This document shows positions 8,959-18,051 of a DNA stretch of 38,862 nucleotides, piece after piece; position 1 is the first letter of the stretch; the number at the start of each line of letters is the position of its first letter. The notes beneath the pieces are model-generated. The model saw only the letters and a program-made list of their open reading frames with translations. It was not told where the DNA came from and searched no databases. The stretch comes from an uncultured bacterium (GTDB lineage Bacteria; Myxococcota_A; Polyangia; Polyangiales; Houyiibacteriaceae), in NCBI GenBank assembly GCA_937984275.1, contig CALJYC010000267.1, forward strand, positions 1-38,862, in the 5' to 3' direction. Both the position numbers and the translations under genes were made by a program.

Positions 8959-11382
8959 TCACTCTGCGGCTTCGACTGAGCCTTCGAGCGGCTCGAAGCG
9001 AACGCCTTGTGCGTCGCCCACCGCGAGAATGCGGTCGCCGCGCTCAAAGTCCCCACCTAGGATCGCTGCGGCCAACGGCGCCTCGACCATGCGCCCGATC
9101 ATGCGTCGCATCGGACGCGCGCCGAGTTCGGCATCGTATCCACCGAGCGCGACGAGTGAATCGATGGCGCTGGCATCGACGCTGAGCTCGACCCCTTGTC
9201 GCTCGCGGAGCTGCTGGACCACGCCGGCAATCATGCGATGCGCGATCTCGCCGACCTCGTCCCGACTGAGCGGCCCGAAGAACAGTGGCTCATCGATACG
9301 GTTCCAAAGCTCGGGCGGAAGCGCACGCCTGGCAGCCGCCAAGGCGGCGGAGAACCCCTCGTCCGATCCGGCCGAGGCGCCCTGGAAGCCTATCGAGGTC
9401 TGGCTGCGACTCGATTGCTGCGCGCCTAGGTTCGAGGTCATGACGACGATCGTATTCGTGCAATCGACGGTCCGGCCCTTCCCGTCGGTCAGGCGGCCGT
9501 CTTCAAGGAGCGGCAAGAGCGACTGGAGCACGTCCATGTGGGCCTTTTCGATCTCGTCGAGCAAGACGAGCTGGTAGGGCCGATGACGAATCGCTTCGGT
9601 GAGAACCCCGCCGGTGTCGTGACCGATGTAGCCCGGAGGGGCACCGACCAGCTTGGCCACTGCATGGGACTCACTCAGCTCGCTCATATCGATGCGAGTC
9701 ATCGGGCATCCCATGAAGAAGAGCTCGTTCAGTGCGCGGGCGGTTTCGGTCTTGCCGACGCCCGTCGGGCCGAGGAACAAGAACGTCGCGAGCGGACGCT
9801 GTCCATGAAACCCCGCTGCGCCTTTGCGAAGCGCATCTGCGACCCGTGTCATGACGCCGACGTGACCTACCACGTGCTCGGCCAGGTGCTGCTCGAGCTC
9901 GAGGAGCTTCTGCGAGTCGGTCACCAAGAGCCGCTCGACCGGGACGCGCACTTTTTCGGCGACGACCTGCGCTACGGCTTCGCGGTCGACCACAGCTCCG
10001 CCCCGCCGACGCGTTCGCGCACCGGCCAAATCGAGAAGACCGATCGCTTTGTCGGGAAGCGTCTGCTCGGGCATGTACCGCACGGAGAGCTCAACCGCGG
10101 ACTCGACGGCCGACGGCTCGTACGCGATGGCGTGGTGGACCTCGTAGCGCGGCGCAATGCCACGAAGAATCTCGATCGCGTCTTCGGCGGTTGGCTCGGC
10201 GACGTGAATTGGTGAGAACCGGCGAGCCAGGGCAGCGTCTCGTTCCACGTACTTGCGGTACTCCACCTCGGTGGTCGCGCCGATGCAAGGGAGCTCTCCC
10301 CGCGCAAGCGACGCCTTGAGCTCGTGCGCGAGATCGTCCGGTGACTCCCCTCCGATGAAAAGGGTGTGCACCTCATCGATGAACAGCACGATCTTGCCGT
10401 TGGCACGTTTCACCTCGAACTGGAGCCGGCGCATCCGCTCCGAGAGCGCGCCGCGCACACCGGTGCCGGACACCAGTCCGCCAGCGGAAAGCTCGACGAG
10501 GATGGTGCCTTCGAGACCGCGCACGCCTTCGCCGCCTTGCGCCAACCTTCGCGCGAGACCTTCGGCGATCGCGGTCTTGCCCACGCCAGGTGGGCCCACG
10601 AGAATGGGGTTGTTCGAGCGCCTGCGAGCCAACACATCGAGGAGCCGTTCGATTTCGTCGTCTCGGCCGATGACCTCGTCGATACGCCCCAACGAAGCCA
10701 TCTCGGTGAGGTTCCTGCCGAGCTTGGCCAGCGTTGGGTACTTGCCCGCATCGAGGCTGAATGGCGACGACGACGGAACGATCAGCTCTTCTTCCAACGC
10801 TTCGACGGGAGCCTCGAACGACCCCTCGAGCATGGGTTCCTCATCGGGCTTCTCGATGCGAAGCTCGATCAGCGGCGCGGGCTCAGCCGCTCTACGCGCG
10901 GATGGGCGCGAAGGCTTCACCTCTGGTTGGGCCGGGAACGATGCCGCTGGCCTGATGTGCGTGGAGGTTGGCGCGGCGTGTGCGTCTTCTGGTTGAAGCA
11001 CGTTCTGCACGGCTTCTTGCACACGCCGGGAGCCGGCGCCGATCACTTCGAGGCTTCGGTGCCCAGCGCTCCGCGAGTCGCGTGCAATCGCAAGCAGAAG
11101 GTGCGCCGGCAGCACTTGCGCAGCTCCGGTCGCTTTGGCGAGCCGGTACGCCCGCTCCACCGCACGTTCGAGCGCGCTCGTCGGCTCCACGTCTACGACG
11201 CGAATCGCACTCAGCAGATCGCTCTCCTTTACTCCGAGCTCGGACAGGAGCCTCCCCATCGGTCCCCCGGTCTGCAGCATGACGAGAAGCAGATAGGCCG
11301 TGGACGGGCTCTGCGCGCGCCTCTGCGCCTCGCGCTGCGCGCGCGCGACCAGTCCTTTGACACCCCCACCGACCGTCGTCAT
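8959..11382 (-). CDS. ClpA/ClpC-type AAA+ unfoldase (ATP-dependent Clp protease ATP-binding subunit)
   Basis: Two AAA+ modules (VGPPGVGKTAIAEGLARRL; FLGPTGVGKTETARALNELFF), N-domain, no ClpB-type long middle domain, and an IGF tripeptide after TSNLGA at the position of the ClpP-binding loop. Confidence 0.9.
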   Translation of the reverse strand: MTTVGGGVKGLVARAQREAQRRAQSPSTAYLLLVMLQTGGPMGRLLSELGVKESDLLSAIRVVDVEPTSALERAVERAYRLAKATGAAQVLPAHLLLAIARDSRSAGHRSLEVIGAGSRRVQEAVQNVLQPEDAHAAPTSTHIRPAASFPAQPEVKPSRPSARRAAEPAPLIELRIEKPDEEPMLEGSFEAPVEALEEELIVPSSSPFSLDAGKYPTLAKLGRNLTEMASLGRIDEVIGRDDEIERLLDVLARRRSNNPILVGPPGVGKTAIAEGLARRLAQGGEGVRGLEGTILVELSAGGLVSGTGVRGALSERMRRLQFEVKRANGKIVLFIDEVHTLFIGGESPDDLAHELKASLARGELPCIGATTEVEYRKYVERDAALARRFSPIHVAEPTAEDAIEILRGIAPRYEVHHAIAYEPSAVESAVELSVRYMPEQTLPDKAIGLLDLAGARTRRRGGAVVDREAVAQVVAEKVRVPVERLLVTDSQKLLELEQHLAEHVVGHVGVMTRVADALRKGAAGFHGQRPLATFLFLGPTGVGKTETARALNELFFMGCPMTRIDMSELSESHAVAKLVGAPPGYIGHDTGGVLTEAIRHRPYQLVLLDEIEKAHMDVLQSLLPLLEDGRLTDGKGRTVDCTNTIVVMTSNLGAQQSSRSQTSIGFQGASAGSDEGFSAALAAARRALPPELWNRIDEPLFFGPLSRDEVGEIAHRMIAGVVQQLRERQGVELSVDASAIDSLVALGGYDAELGARPMRRMIGRMVEAPLAAAILGGDFERGDRILAVGDAQGVRFEPLEGSVEAAE

Positions 11383-11475
11383 CGAGCTCCGTTCCTGCGT
11401 CGGAGTTAGCGGTCACCGCCTTGGGGCACAACTTTTTGGCGGACCCTCAAACGAAGGGAGGGGAAAATCCTACAT

Positions 11476-11505
11476 TTGACTACCTTATCACCCTGTCACT
11501 GTAAA
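11476..11505 (+). promoter_or_regulatory. Possible sigma-70-like promoter (TTGACT - 18 nt - TGTAAA)
   Basis: TTGACT at 11476-11481 and TGTAAA at 11500-11505 in the divergent intergenic region upstream of the 11552 CDS. Confidence 0.35.
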
Positions 11506-11551
11506 GTTCCAGTTGCTAACTTGACTCTGGACCGCAACCCAGGAGCAAGCT

Positions 11552-12088
11552 GTGAATCCACGTCTCGCACTCGTCGCAACCGTTTTGGCCGCCGTCGTTT
11601 CAGCCGCCACCCCGTGGCAGGATGCCGAAGCCGCCACCGGCCTCAAGGCGCGGATCTATCTCACACAAAAGGGCGTTCCGCGCTCGCTTTCCGAGTCAGG
11701 GGTCATCCGCTTCGCCCAATCGAACAAGGCGACCCGGCTTCGCGAAACCACCGATGCACCGGTCGAGGACCGCCAGTGGAGAGCCACCCTCGTGGCGAAC
11801 TTCAACGCGCCCGTGGGCGACTCCGAGTTCGAGGTCCTGTTCTATGACATTCAGACCGCCGAACGGAAGTTCATCGCGCCGACGATGACCGTCTTCGTCA
11901 ACGACCGGAATCAGCGCACGATCGTGCACAAGCTTCGGCTCAATCGCCCTCAGTTCGAGCCCAACCGGAGGCTCGAGATGGTGGTAACCGTGCGCCGGCA
12001 AGAGGTCGGTCGTTACCGCTTTCAAATTCTCGGGGACAGGGTACAACACAGCGGCGAAGTCACCTTCTCGGATGACGAAGCCCGCTGA
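11552..12088 (+). CDS. Secreted hypothetical protein
   Basis: GTG start preceded by AGGAG (11541-11545); N-terminal signal-like MNPRLALVATVLAAVVSAATPWQDAEA. Confidence 0.75.
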   Translation: MNPRLALVATVLAAVVSAATPWQDAEAATGLKARIYLTQKGVPRSLSESGVIRFAQSNKATRLRETTDAPVEDRQWRATLVANFNAPVGDSEFEVLFYDIQTAERKFIAPTMTVFVNDRNQRTIVHKLRLNRPQFEPNRRLEMVVTVRRQEVGRYRFQILGDRVQHSGEVTFSDDEAR

Positions 12089-12091
12089 GTA

Positions 12092-13093
12092 GTGCCAAGC
12101 CTCAATGACGTCACCAAGAGGGCCTCGAAGGGCTCGCTCGACCCGGTCTACGTTCTGGTCGGAACGGAGCGCCTGCTCATCGAGCGCGTGGTCGACGCCG
12201 TGCGCAAAGCGGTCGACTCGATGGGTGTGCCCGGCTTCAACGTCGAGGTGTTCGATGGCAAAGGCCTCGACGCGGCGCGCGTGATCTCGGCGGCACGGAC
12301 GCTTCCCATGATGGCGGACACCCGCCTCGTGTTGTTGCGTCACGTCGATGCGATGACACCGACTGAGCAGACGAATCTCGTGGAATACCTGGACGATCCG
12401 AGCGACTCCACGTGTTTTCTCGCCACAGCAACCAAGCTCGACGGGCGCGCCAAGCTGGCAAAAGCAGCAAAGAAAAAGGGCTATCTCATCGAGGCCAGGC
12501 CGCTTCGCGGTGGAGAGCTGCGGGAGTTCATCCGCGCGGAGGCTACAGCGCGCGAGCACAACATTGCACCTCAAGCGATCGAAGCATTGCTCGACGCGGT
12601 GGGCGACGACCTCGCCGCGATCGACGACGCGATGGAACGGCTGTCCTTGTTCGTCGGCGCAGGTCAGCGCATCGACGCCGAGGCCGTGATGATGTGCGTG
12701 ACCCGCATTCGGGTGGAGTCGATTTGGAGCCTGGTGGACGCCATAGGGCTCAAGGATCGCCGCAAAGGCATCGCCGCTGCACAGTCGCTTCTCGACGATC
12801 GCGAGCCACCGCTGCGCCTGCTCGCCATGGTGGCCCGACAGCTACGGATCGTCGCCCGCATGCGCGAGGCGCTGTCCGAGGGCCTCCGCCCCCAGGAGGC
12901 GGCGAAGCGCGCGGGCGCCCCACCCTTCAAAGCTGGCGACCTCACCGAGTCGGCTCGGCGGTTCACCGCGGATAGCCTCGGACAGGCATTCACGCTGATC
13001 GCAGAAACCGACCGCGCACTCAAGGGCAGCAAACGCCCGCCGGACGTCATCCTGCAGGACGCAGTGCTCGAGCTCTGCGCGGACCCTCGCTGA
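12092..13093 (+). CDS. holA: DNA polymerase III subunit delta
   Basis: DPVYVLVGTERLLIERVVDAVRKA..., DTRLVLLRHVD, LRLLAMVARQLRIVARMREAL typical of HolA. Confidence 0.9.
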   Translation: MPSLNDVTKRASKGSLDPVYVLVGTERLLIERVVDAVRKAVDSMGVPGFNVEVFDGKGLDAARVISAARTLPMMADTRLVLLRHVDAMTPTEQTNLVEYLDDPSDSTCFLATATKLDGRAKLAKAAKKKGYLIEARPLRGGELREFIRAEATAREHNIAPQAIEALLDAVGDDLAAIDDAMERLSLFVGAGQRIDAEAVMMCVTRIRVESIWSLVDAIGLKDRRKGIAAAQSLLDDREPPLRLLAMVARQLRIVARMREALSEGLRPQEAAKRAGAPPFKAGDLTESARRFTADSLGQAFTLIAETDRALKGSKRPPDVILQDAVLELCADPR

Positions 13094-13110
13094 CGCGGCC
13101 TTTGGGGGCC

Positions 13111-13377
13111 TCAGCCCTGAAGCGCGTTGACTTGGTGGGTCAGCCTGGAGATGTAACGCGATCCGGTCCTACGATGGAAGATGCCCTTCGACACCGCGCC
13201 ATCGATACGGCTCTCGGCCTCGATGAGCGCCTTCTTCGCGGCGTTGGCGTCCCCGGCCTCAATCGCGGCGCGCACGCGCTTCACACACGTACGCACGTAG
13301 GTGCGGATTTGCCGGTTGCGCGCGGTTCGCTTGACGGTCTGACGGACTCGCTTTTTTGCTGAAGCGTGGTTGGCCAC
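13111..13377 (-). CDS. rpsT: 30S ribosomal protein S20
   Basis: MANHASAKKRVRQTVKRTARNRQIRTYVRT...; typical S20. Confidence 0.96.
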   Translation of the reverse strand: MANHASAKKRVRQTVKRTARNRQIRTYVRTCVKRVRAAIEAGDANAAKKALIEAESRIDGAVSKGIFHRRTGSRYISRLTHQVNALQG

Positions 13378-13483
13378 TCTGATATCCTCCCCGTAGGGAC
13401 GCGGGTGGTAGCCCTGCCAGGCAAGGCTGTCAAGCCGGTGAGAAGAACCTTGCGAGCCCCGCTCCTAACAGGCATACACGCTC

Positions 13484-16066
13484 GTGTCCCGACGCCAACA
13501 AACCTTGAATTGGCTTGCAAAGCTCGTCACCGAGCGCCGGAAGCTCGTGGTCTGGGTCTCGGTTCTGGTCACCCTCGCGTTCGCGACCCAGATCCCCAAG
13601 CTGACCGCTGATCCAGCCCCGGAAAGCCTTCTTTCCTCCTTCGAAGGCGAGGAATACGCGCTGATCCAGCAGCGATTCCAGGAGTGGTTCGGCAAGCGGC
13701 GCGAGGCGGTCCTCATCCTGGTCGAGGCGGACGACGTCCTATCCCGGGAGACACTCCAGCAGGTCCACGATCTATCGCTCTACTTCGCCGACAAGCCCTG
13801 GGTCGCGAAGGTCGCGGGCATCACCACGCTCAACATCCCGCGGCGGGTCAAAGCGGCCACCGACGAGGGCGATCTCGACGACCTCGATGACCTGGACGGC
13901 CTCGAAGAGGTTGGCGGCCTGGAGGACGAAGGCGATCTGGATGATCTAGACGACCTGGACGATCTGGATTCCCTCGACGAAGAGGAGGACCTGGCGGACG
14001 CCCAGGGGGATCTCGAGGACGACGCATTCAACGCCCTCCTCGACATCATCGAAAGCGATCCCGATCGCTTCCCAGGCGGTATCGCCAAGCTGGGTCCCGC
14101 GCTTTCCTCGGAGCTCCAAACCGACCCGATCGTGGAAGGCACCGAGGTCACCGACGAGGAAGCGGCCGAGCTCGCCACGGCGATCGCGGGCAACCCGCTG
14201 CTCGTGGGCCGGCTGATCGACGAAGACCACACCGTCGCCGGCGTCGCCCTTCAGCTGCCCGAGCTCGGCCCGCGCGAGATGCGCAAGGCGATGGACGAGC
14301 TCCGCGAGGGGCTGGAGCGACCCGAGTTCGAGGATATCCAGCTGCACGTCGGCGGCTTGCCTTATCTGCGCAGCGTCATCGTCAGCAAGATGCGGGAGGA
14401 CAATCTAAGGCTGATTCCGCTGACCCTGGTGGTGTGCTTGGCCCTTCTGATGTTGTCGTTCCGCTGGGTGCCTGGGGTCCTACTGCCCTTTGGCGCGGTC
14501 GCCATCACCGCTGTGGTGACAGTTGGCGGCATGGCACTCGTCGGCGAGCCCATGAACATCCTCAACAATGTCATCGTGCCGCTACTGATCATCATCGGAA
14601 TCAGCGATGCCACGCATTTAATTCAAAGGTATCGTGACGAAGTACACGCCGATGACAACCCAGACCGTCGGGCTGCCGGGCGTCGGACGGTGCGCGCGAT
14701 CGCCGTGGCCTGTATGCTCACCTCGGCAACGACGGCAGTCGGCCTCGCATCTCTCGTCGTCTCGAAAACGGTGATGCTGCGCCACTTCGGGCTCACCTCC
14801 GGCCTTGGCGTGATGGTCTCCTACGTCGTCATCATCACGTTCGTCCCCGCGATTCTCACCTGGGTCACGCCGCCCAAGCGCGAAGAGGTTCGGCGGGAGC
14901 GCACCAGCATGTTTACCAACGTGACGAGCAGCCTGGTCGCGAAACTGCTCCGATGGCGATGGGCCGTGCTCGGTGCAACTGCGGTGTTCACCGTCGGCGC
15001 GGGCTATGTGGCCAGCCAAATCACGGTCGATCATGCCCTGCTCGACCAGTTCGACGAAACCGACCCGGTCTACACCACGACGCTCTTAATCGAAGAGAAG
15101 CTCGCCGGCGTCCGGCCGCTCGAGCTCGTGCTGGTCAGCACGGAAGAAGACCACTTCATGGACCCCGAGATGGTGCAAACCATCCAGAGAATCCGCAATT
15201 GGGCAGCCCTTCGCCCCGAGATCATCCGCACCTTGAGCTACGGCGACATGCTGCGCGAATCGTACGCACTCCTCGCCGACGACCCCAGTGTGAGGTCCGA
15301 GAACTTCAAGAGCGCCAAGCAGGTCAAAGGGCTCGTCACCATGATGAGCCAGCGCAAACCCAGCCCGCTGTCCGACTGGCTCACCGAGGACGGTAAGAAG
15401 GCGCGCGTTCAATTCAAGCTGCGAGACGTGGGCGCACAAGCGACGATGCGGTTCCTCGACATCCTCGAAGGGGTCATTCAGTCCGAAGTCGGAGATGACG
15501 ACACGGTGTCCGTCTCGTTCACGGGAGAGGCCTACACCGGCTCGCGCGGGCAAGCGGCGGTCGTGAACGACCTGCTTGGGAGCCTGCTCGTCGCTGTCGT
15601 GGTGATCTTTCTGCTCCTGGCCTTCTTCTTCCGAAGCATCCGGCTCGGCCTGTTGAGCATCCCACCGAACTTGATCCCTTTGGTCGCGACGATGGCCTAC
15701 ATGGTGTGGCGTGAGATCCCGCTCAACGTATCGACGGTCATCATCTTTTCGATCAGCCTCGGCCTCGCGGTCAACGGCACCATTCACGTGCTCGCGCGTT
15801 TCCGCGAGGAGATGCACACGGGGATCGGGCGGGAAGCCGCGTTGGTTCGCGCCGCGCGCGGCACTGGTCGAGCGATCGTGATCTCGTGCGTGACTCTGAT
15901 GGCCGGATTCAGTGTGCTGGGGCTGAGCTCGTTCGTCCCGGTTCGGAACTTCGGAGAGCTGATCGCAGTGACGATCGGCGGCTGCCTCGTCGCAACCTTG
16001 ATCGTGCTCCCCCCCCTGCTTCGGGTCGGCGGTGGGAACGCTGGGGTTCGCGACTCGGACGACTAG
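13484..16066 (+). CDS. RND/MMPL family transporter with acidic DDL-repeat insertion
   Basis: 860 aa; two sets of TM segments (VIVPLLIIIGISDATHLIQRYRDE; LGLAVNGTIHVLARFREEM) typical of MMPL/SSD exporters; acidic repeat in the large loop. Confidence 0.88.
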   Translation: MSRRQQTLNWLAKLVTERRKLVVWVSVLVTLAFATQIPKLTADPAPESLLSSFEGEEYALIQQRFQEWFGKRREAVLILVEADDVLSRETLQQVHDLSLYFADKPWVAKVAGITTLNIPRRVKAATDEGDLDDLDDLDGLEEVGGLEDEGDLDDLDDLDDLDSLDEEEDLADAQGDLEDDAFNALLDIIESDPDRFPGGIAKLGPALSSELQTDPIVEGTEVTDEEAAELATAIAGNPLLVGRLIDEDHTVAGVALQLPELGPREMRKAMDELREGLERPEFEDIQLHVGGLPYLRSVIVSKMREDNLRLIPLTLVVCLALLMLSFRWVPGVLLPFGAVAITAVVTVGGMALVGEPMNILNNVIVPLLIIIGISDATHLIQRYRDEVHADDNPDRRAAGRRTVRAIAVACMLTSATTAVGLASLVVSKTVMLRHFGLTSGLGVMVSYVVIITFVPAILTWVTPPKREEVRRERTSMFTNVTSSLVAKLLRWRWAVLGATAVFTVGAGYVASQITVDHALLDQFDETDPVYTTTLLIEEKLAGVRPLELVLVSTEEDHFMDPEMVQTIQRIRNWAALRPEIIRTLSYGDMLRESYALLADDPSVRSENFKSAKQVKGLVTMMSQRKPSPLSDWLTEDGKKARVQFKLRDVGAQATMRFLDILEGVIQSEVGDDDTVSVSFTGEAYTGSRGQAAVVNDLLGSLLVAVVVIFLLLAFFFRSIRLGLLSIPPNLIPLVATMAYMVWREIPLNVSTVIIFSISLGLAVNGTIHVLARFREEMHTGIGREAALVRAARGTGRAIVISCVTLMAGFSVLGLSSFVPVRNFGELIAVTIGGCLVATLIVLPPLLRVGGGNAGVRDSDD
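13868..14020 (+). repeat. Imperfect 9-nt coding repeat encoding (D-D-L)n acidic tract
   Basis: Translation GDLDDLDDLDGLEEVGGLEDEGDLDDLDDLDDLDSLDEEEDLADAQGDLEDD. Confidence 0.85.
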
Positions 16067-17094
16067 CGCCCCATCCGCTCGATGAGGGCAGAAGCGAACT
16101 CTTCCGTTCCGAGGTTTCCCCCCAGGTCCCTCGTCTTCTGATCATCGGACAGCGCTCGATTGTAGGCCTCGCGAACCCGAGTGGCGGCGACACGGCAACT
16201 CTCGTCTGCCCGCGTATCGGCGATGTGATTCAGCATCATCACCCCCGACATGAGGAGGGCCAACGGGTTCGCGACGCCCTTGCCTGCGATGTCGGGCGCC
16301 GAACCATGCACCGCTTCGAACACCGCGTAGTCGTTTCCGATGTTCGCCCCGGGAATGACGCCGAGGCCGCCGACGAAGCCCGCACAAAGATCGCTGAGCA
16401 CGTCACCATAGAGATTTTCGAGTAACAGCACGTCGAACTGCGTTGGGTCCTGCACGAGCTTCATGCACCCCGCATCGATGATGACCTCCTCGTAGTCGAC
16501 GTCCGTGAAGCCCTCGCCTTCCCAGACCGCGCGCGCACAGCGGATGAACATCCCGTCGGTCATCTTCATGATGTTGGCTTTGTGCATCACGGTGACCTTC
16601 TTGCGCCCACGGTCTCGGGCGTATTGAAAGGCCGCCTGGGCGATGCGCGTGGAGGCCGTCTCCGTCGCGACCTTGAGGCTCGTCACGACACCCTTGGTCA
16701 CCTCGTTTTCGATGCCGCTGTAAAGCCCTTCGGTGTTCTCCCGAATCACGACCAAATCGACGTTTTCGTACCGCGTGCGAATGCCGGGTAGGTTGCGAAC
16801 CGGACGAACTGCGGCGTAGAGGTCGAGCCGCTTGCGCAGCTGCACGTTGACCGAAGTGAAGCCTTCACCCACCGGCGTCGTGCAGGGCCCCTTGAGAGCG
16901 ATGCCCCGCTCGCGAACCGCGTCGAGGGTCTGCTCCGGGAGCACCTCACCCAGCGTCTGCAGCGCAGCGATGCCGGCATGATGCTCCACCCATTCGACTG
17001 GCGCCTGGGCCGCTTCGAGGACACGAACCGTGGCGGCGGCGACCTCCGGGCCGATGCCGTCACCCGGGATGAGAACAATCTGATGCGTTGTCAT
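16063..17094 (-). CDS. icd: NAD-dependent isocitrate dehydrogenase (IDH/IPMDH family)
   Basis: MTTHQIVLIPGDGIGPEV..., SVNVQLRKRLDLYAAVRPVRN, GNDYAVFEAVHGSAPDIAGKGVANPLA. Confidence 0.88.
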   Translation of the reverse strand: MTTHQIVLIPGDGIGPEVAAATVRVLEAAQAPVEWVEHHAGIAALQTLGEVLPEQTLDAVRERGIALKGPCTTPVGEGFTSVNVQLRKRLDLYAAVRPVRNLPGIRTRYENVDLVVIRENTEGLYSGIENEVTKGVVTSLKVATETASTRIAQAAFQYARDRGRKKVTVMHKANIMKMTDGMFIRCARAVWEGEGFTDVDYEEVIIDAGCMKLVQDPTQFDVLLLENLYGDVLSDLCAGFVGGLGVIPGANIGNDYAVFEAVHGSAPDIAGKGVANPLALLMSGVMMLNHIADTRADESCRVAATRVREAYNRALSDDQKTRDLGGNLGTEEFASALIERMGR

Positions 17095-17157
17095 TTCGAT
17101 CTCCCGGCCCAAGCGTAGCTCTTGCCAACCGATCGCCAATGCGCTTCAAGAGGAAAC

Positions 17158-18018
17158 ATGACGGAAAATGACTCGGTCATGCGAGCGATGACCAATGATG
17201 GGGCTTTTCGTGTGGTCGCCGCAAGGACAACCGACACCGCACAGGCGGTGGTCGCCGCCCAGAATCTCTCTGGCCCGCTGGCTCACGACATGGCGGACCT
17301 GTTGACGACGGCCGTGCTCTACCGCGAGACGATGGCGCCGTCGCTGCGCGTGCAGTGCATCGTGCGCTTCGAAGACGAGGCCGGGCAGCTCGTCGCTGAC
17401 TCACATCCGGACGGCTGGACTCGCGGTCTGTTGCAGCCGGGCCCGGGTGACGCCCCACCCGACCTTCGTCAGACTCGTGCGACCCTTCAAATGATGCGGA
17501 CTCTCCCGAACTCCGATCTCCACCGCGGCGTGGTCGAGGTGCCCGAAAGCGGGAATCTTTCGGAAGCCTTCATGCGTTACATGCAGTTATCGGAGCAAAT
17601 CGTCTCGATGATTTCGTTGGGTTCGGCGGTCGAGGGCGACTGTCCCGCGGCTGGAGGCTTCGTCGTGCAGCTCCTGCCCGAAGCTGCCGAGGCCGATGCC
17701 GCCATGGACACCATGACCCGGCGCCTCGAAGATTTCGTGGAGATTCGCGAACGCCTGCAGAAGTTCGACGGCTCACCGTCTCAGCTGATCGAGCAGATCT
17801 TCGAAGGCATGCCGTTTACCTGGTTGGACAACAGCGACATCCGCTTTGGCTGTCAGTGCAGCGAGGTCCGAGTGATGACGACGCTCAGCGTCCTCGACCG
17901 CTCGGACATCCAAGAGCTCGTCGACGAGGGCGAGCCGCTGAGCATTGGCTGCGACTATTGCGGCGCCTCGTACAGCGTGGAAATCGCGCAGCTTCGAGGC
18001 CTGCTGCGATCGAGCTGA
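17158..18018 (+). CDS. hslO: Hsp33-family redox-regulated chaperone
   Basis: Hsp33-like fold signature plus C-terminal CQC ... CDYC zinc-binding cysteines. Confidence 0.88.
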   Translation: MTENDSVMRAMTNDGAFRVVAARTTDTAQAVVAAQNLSGPLAHDMADLLTTAVLYRETMAPSLRVQCIVRFEDEAGQLVADSHPDGWTRGLLQPGPGDAPPDLRQTRATLQMMRTLPNSDLHRGVVEVPESGNLSEAFMRYMQLSEQIVSMISLGSAVEGDCPAAGGFVVQLLPEAAEADAAMDTMTRRLEDFVEIRERLQKFDGSPSQLIEQIFEGMPFTWLDNSDIRFGCQCSEVRVMTTLSVLDRSDIQELVDEGEPLSIGCDYCGASYSVEIAQLRGLLRSS

Positions 18019-18051
18019 TCGACCCTCCTTTCTTGCCGGGATCGGCACCTC

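Noticed and set aside
13378-13483. Structured rpsT leader (autoregulatory element)
   Set aside because: Some inverted repeats (gccctgccaggcaaggc) but no convincing conserved structure that can be judged from one sequence.
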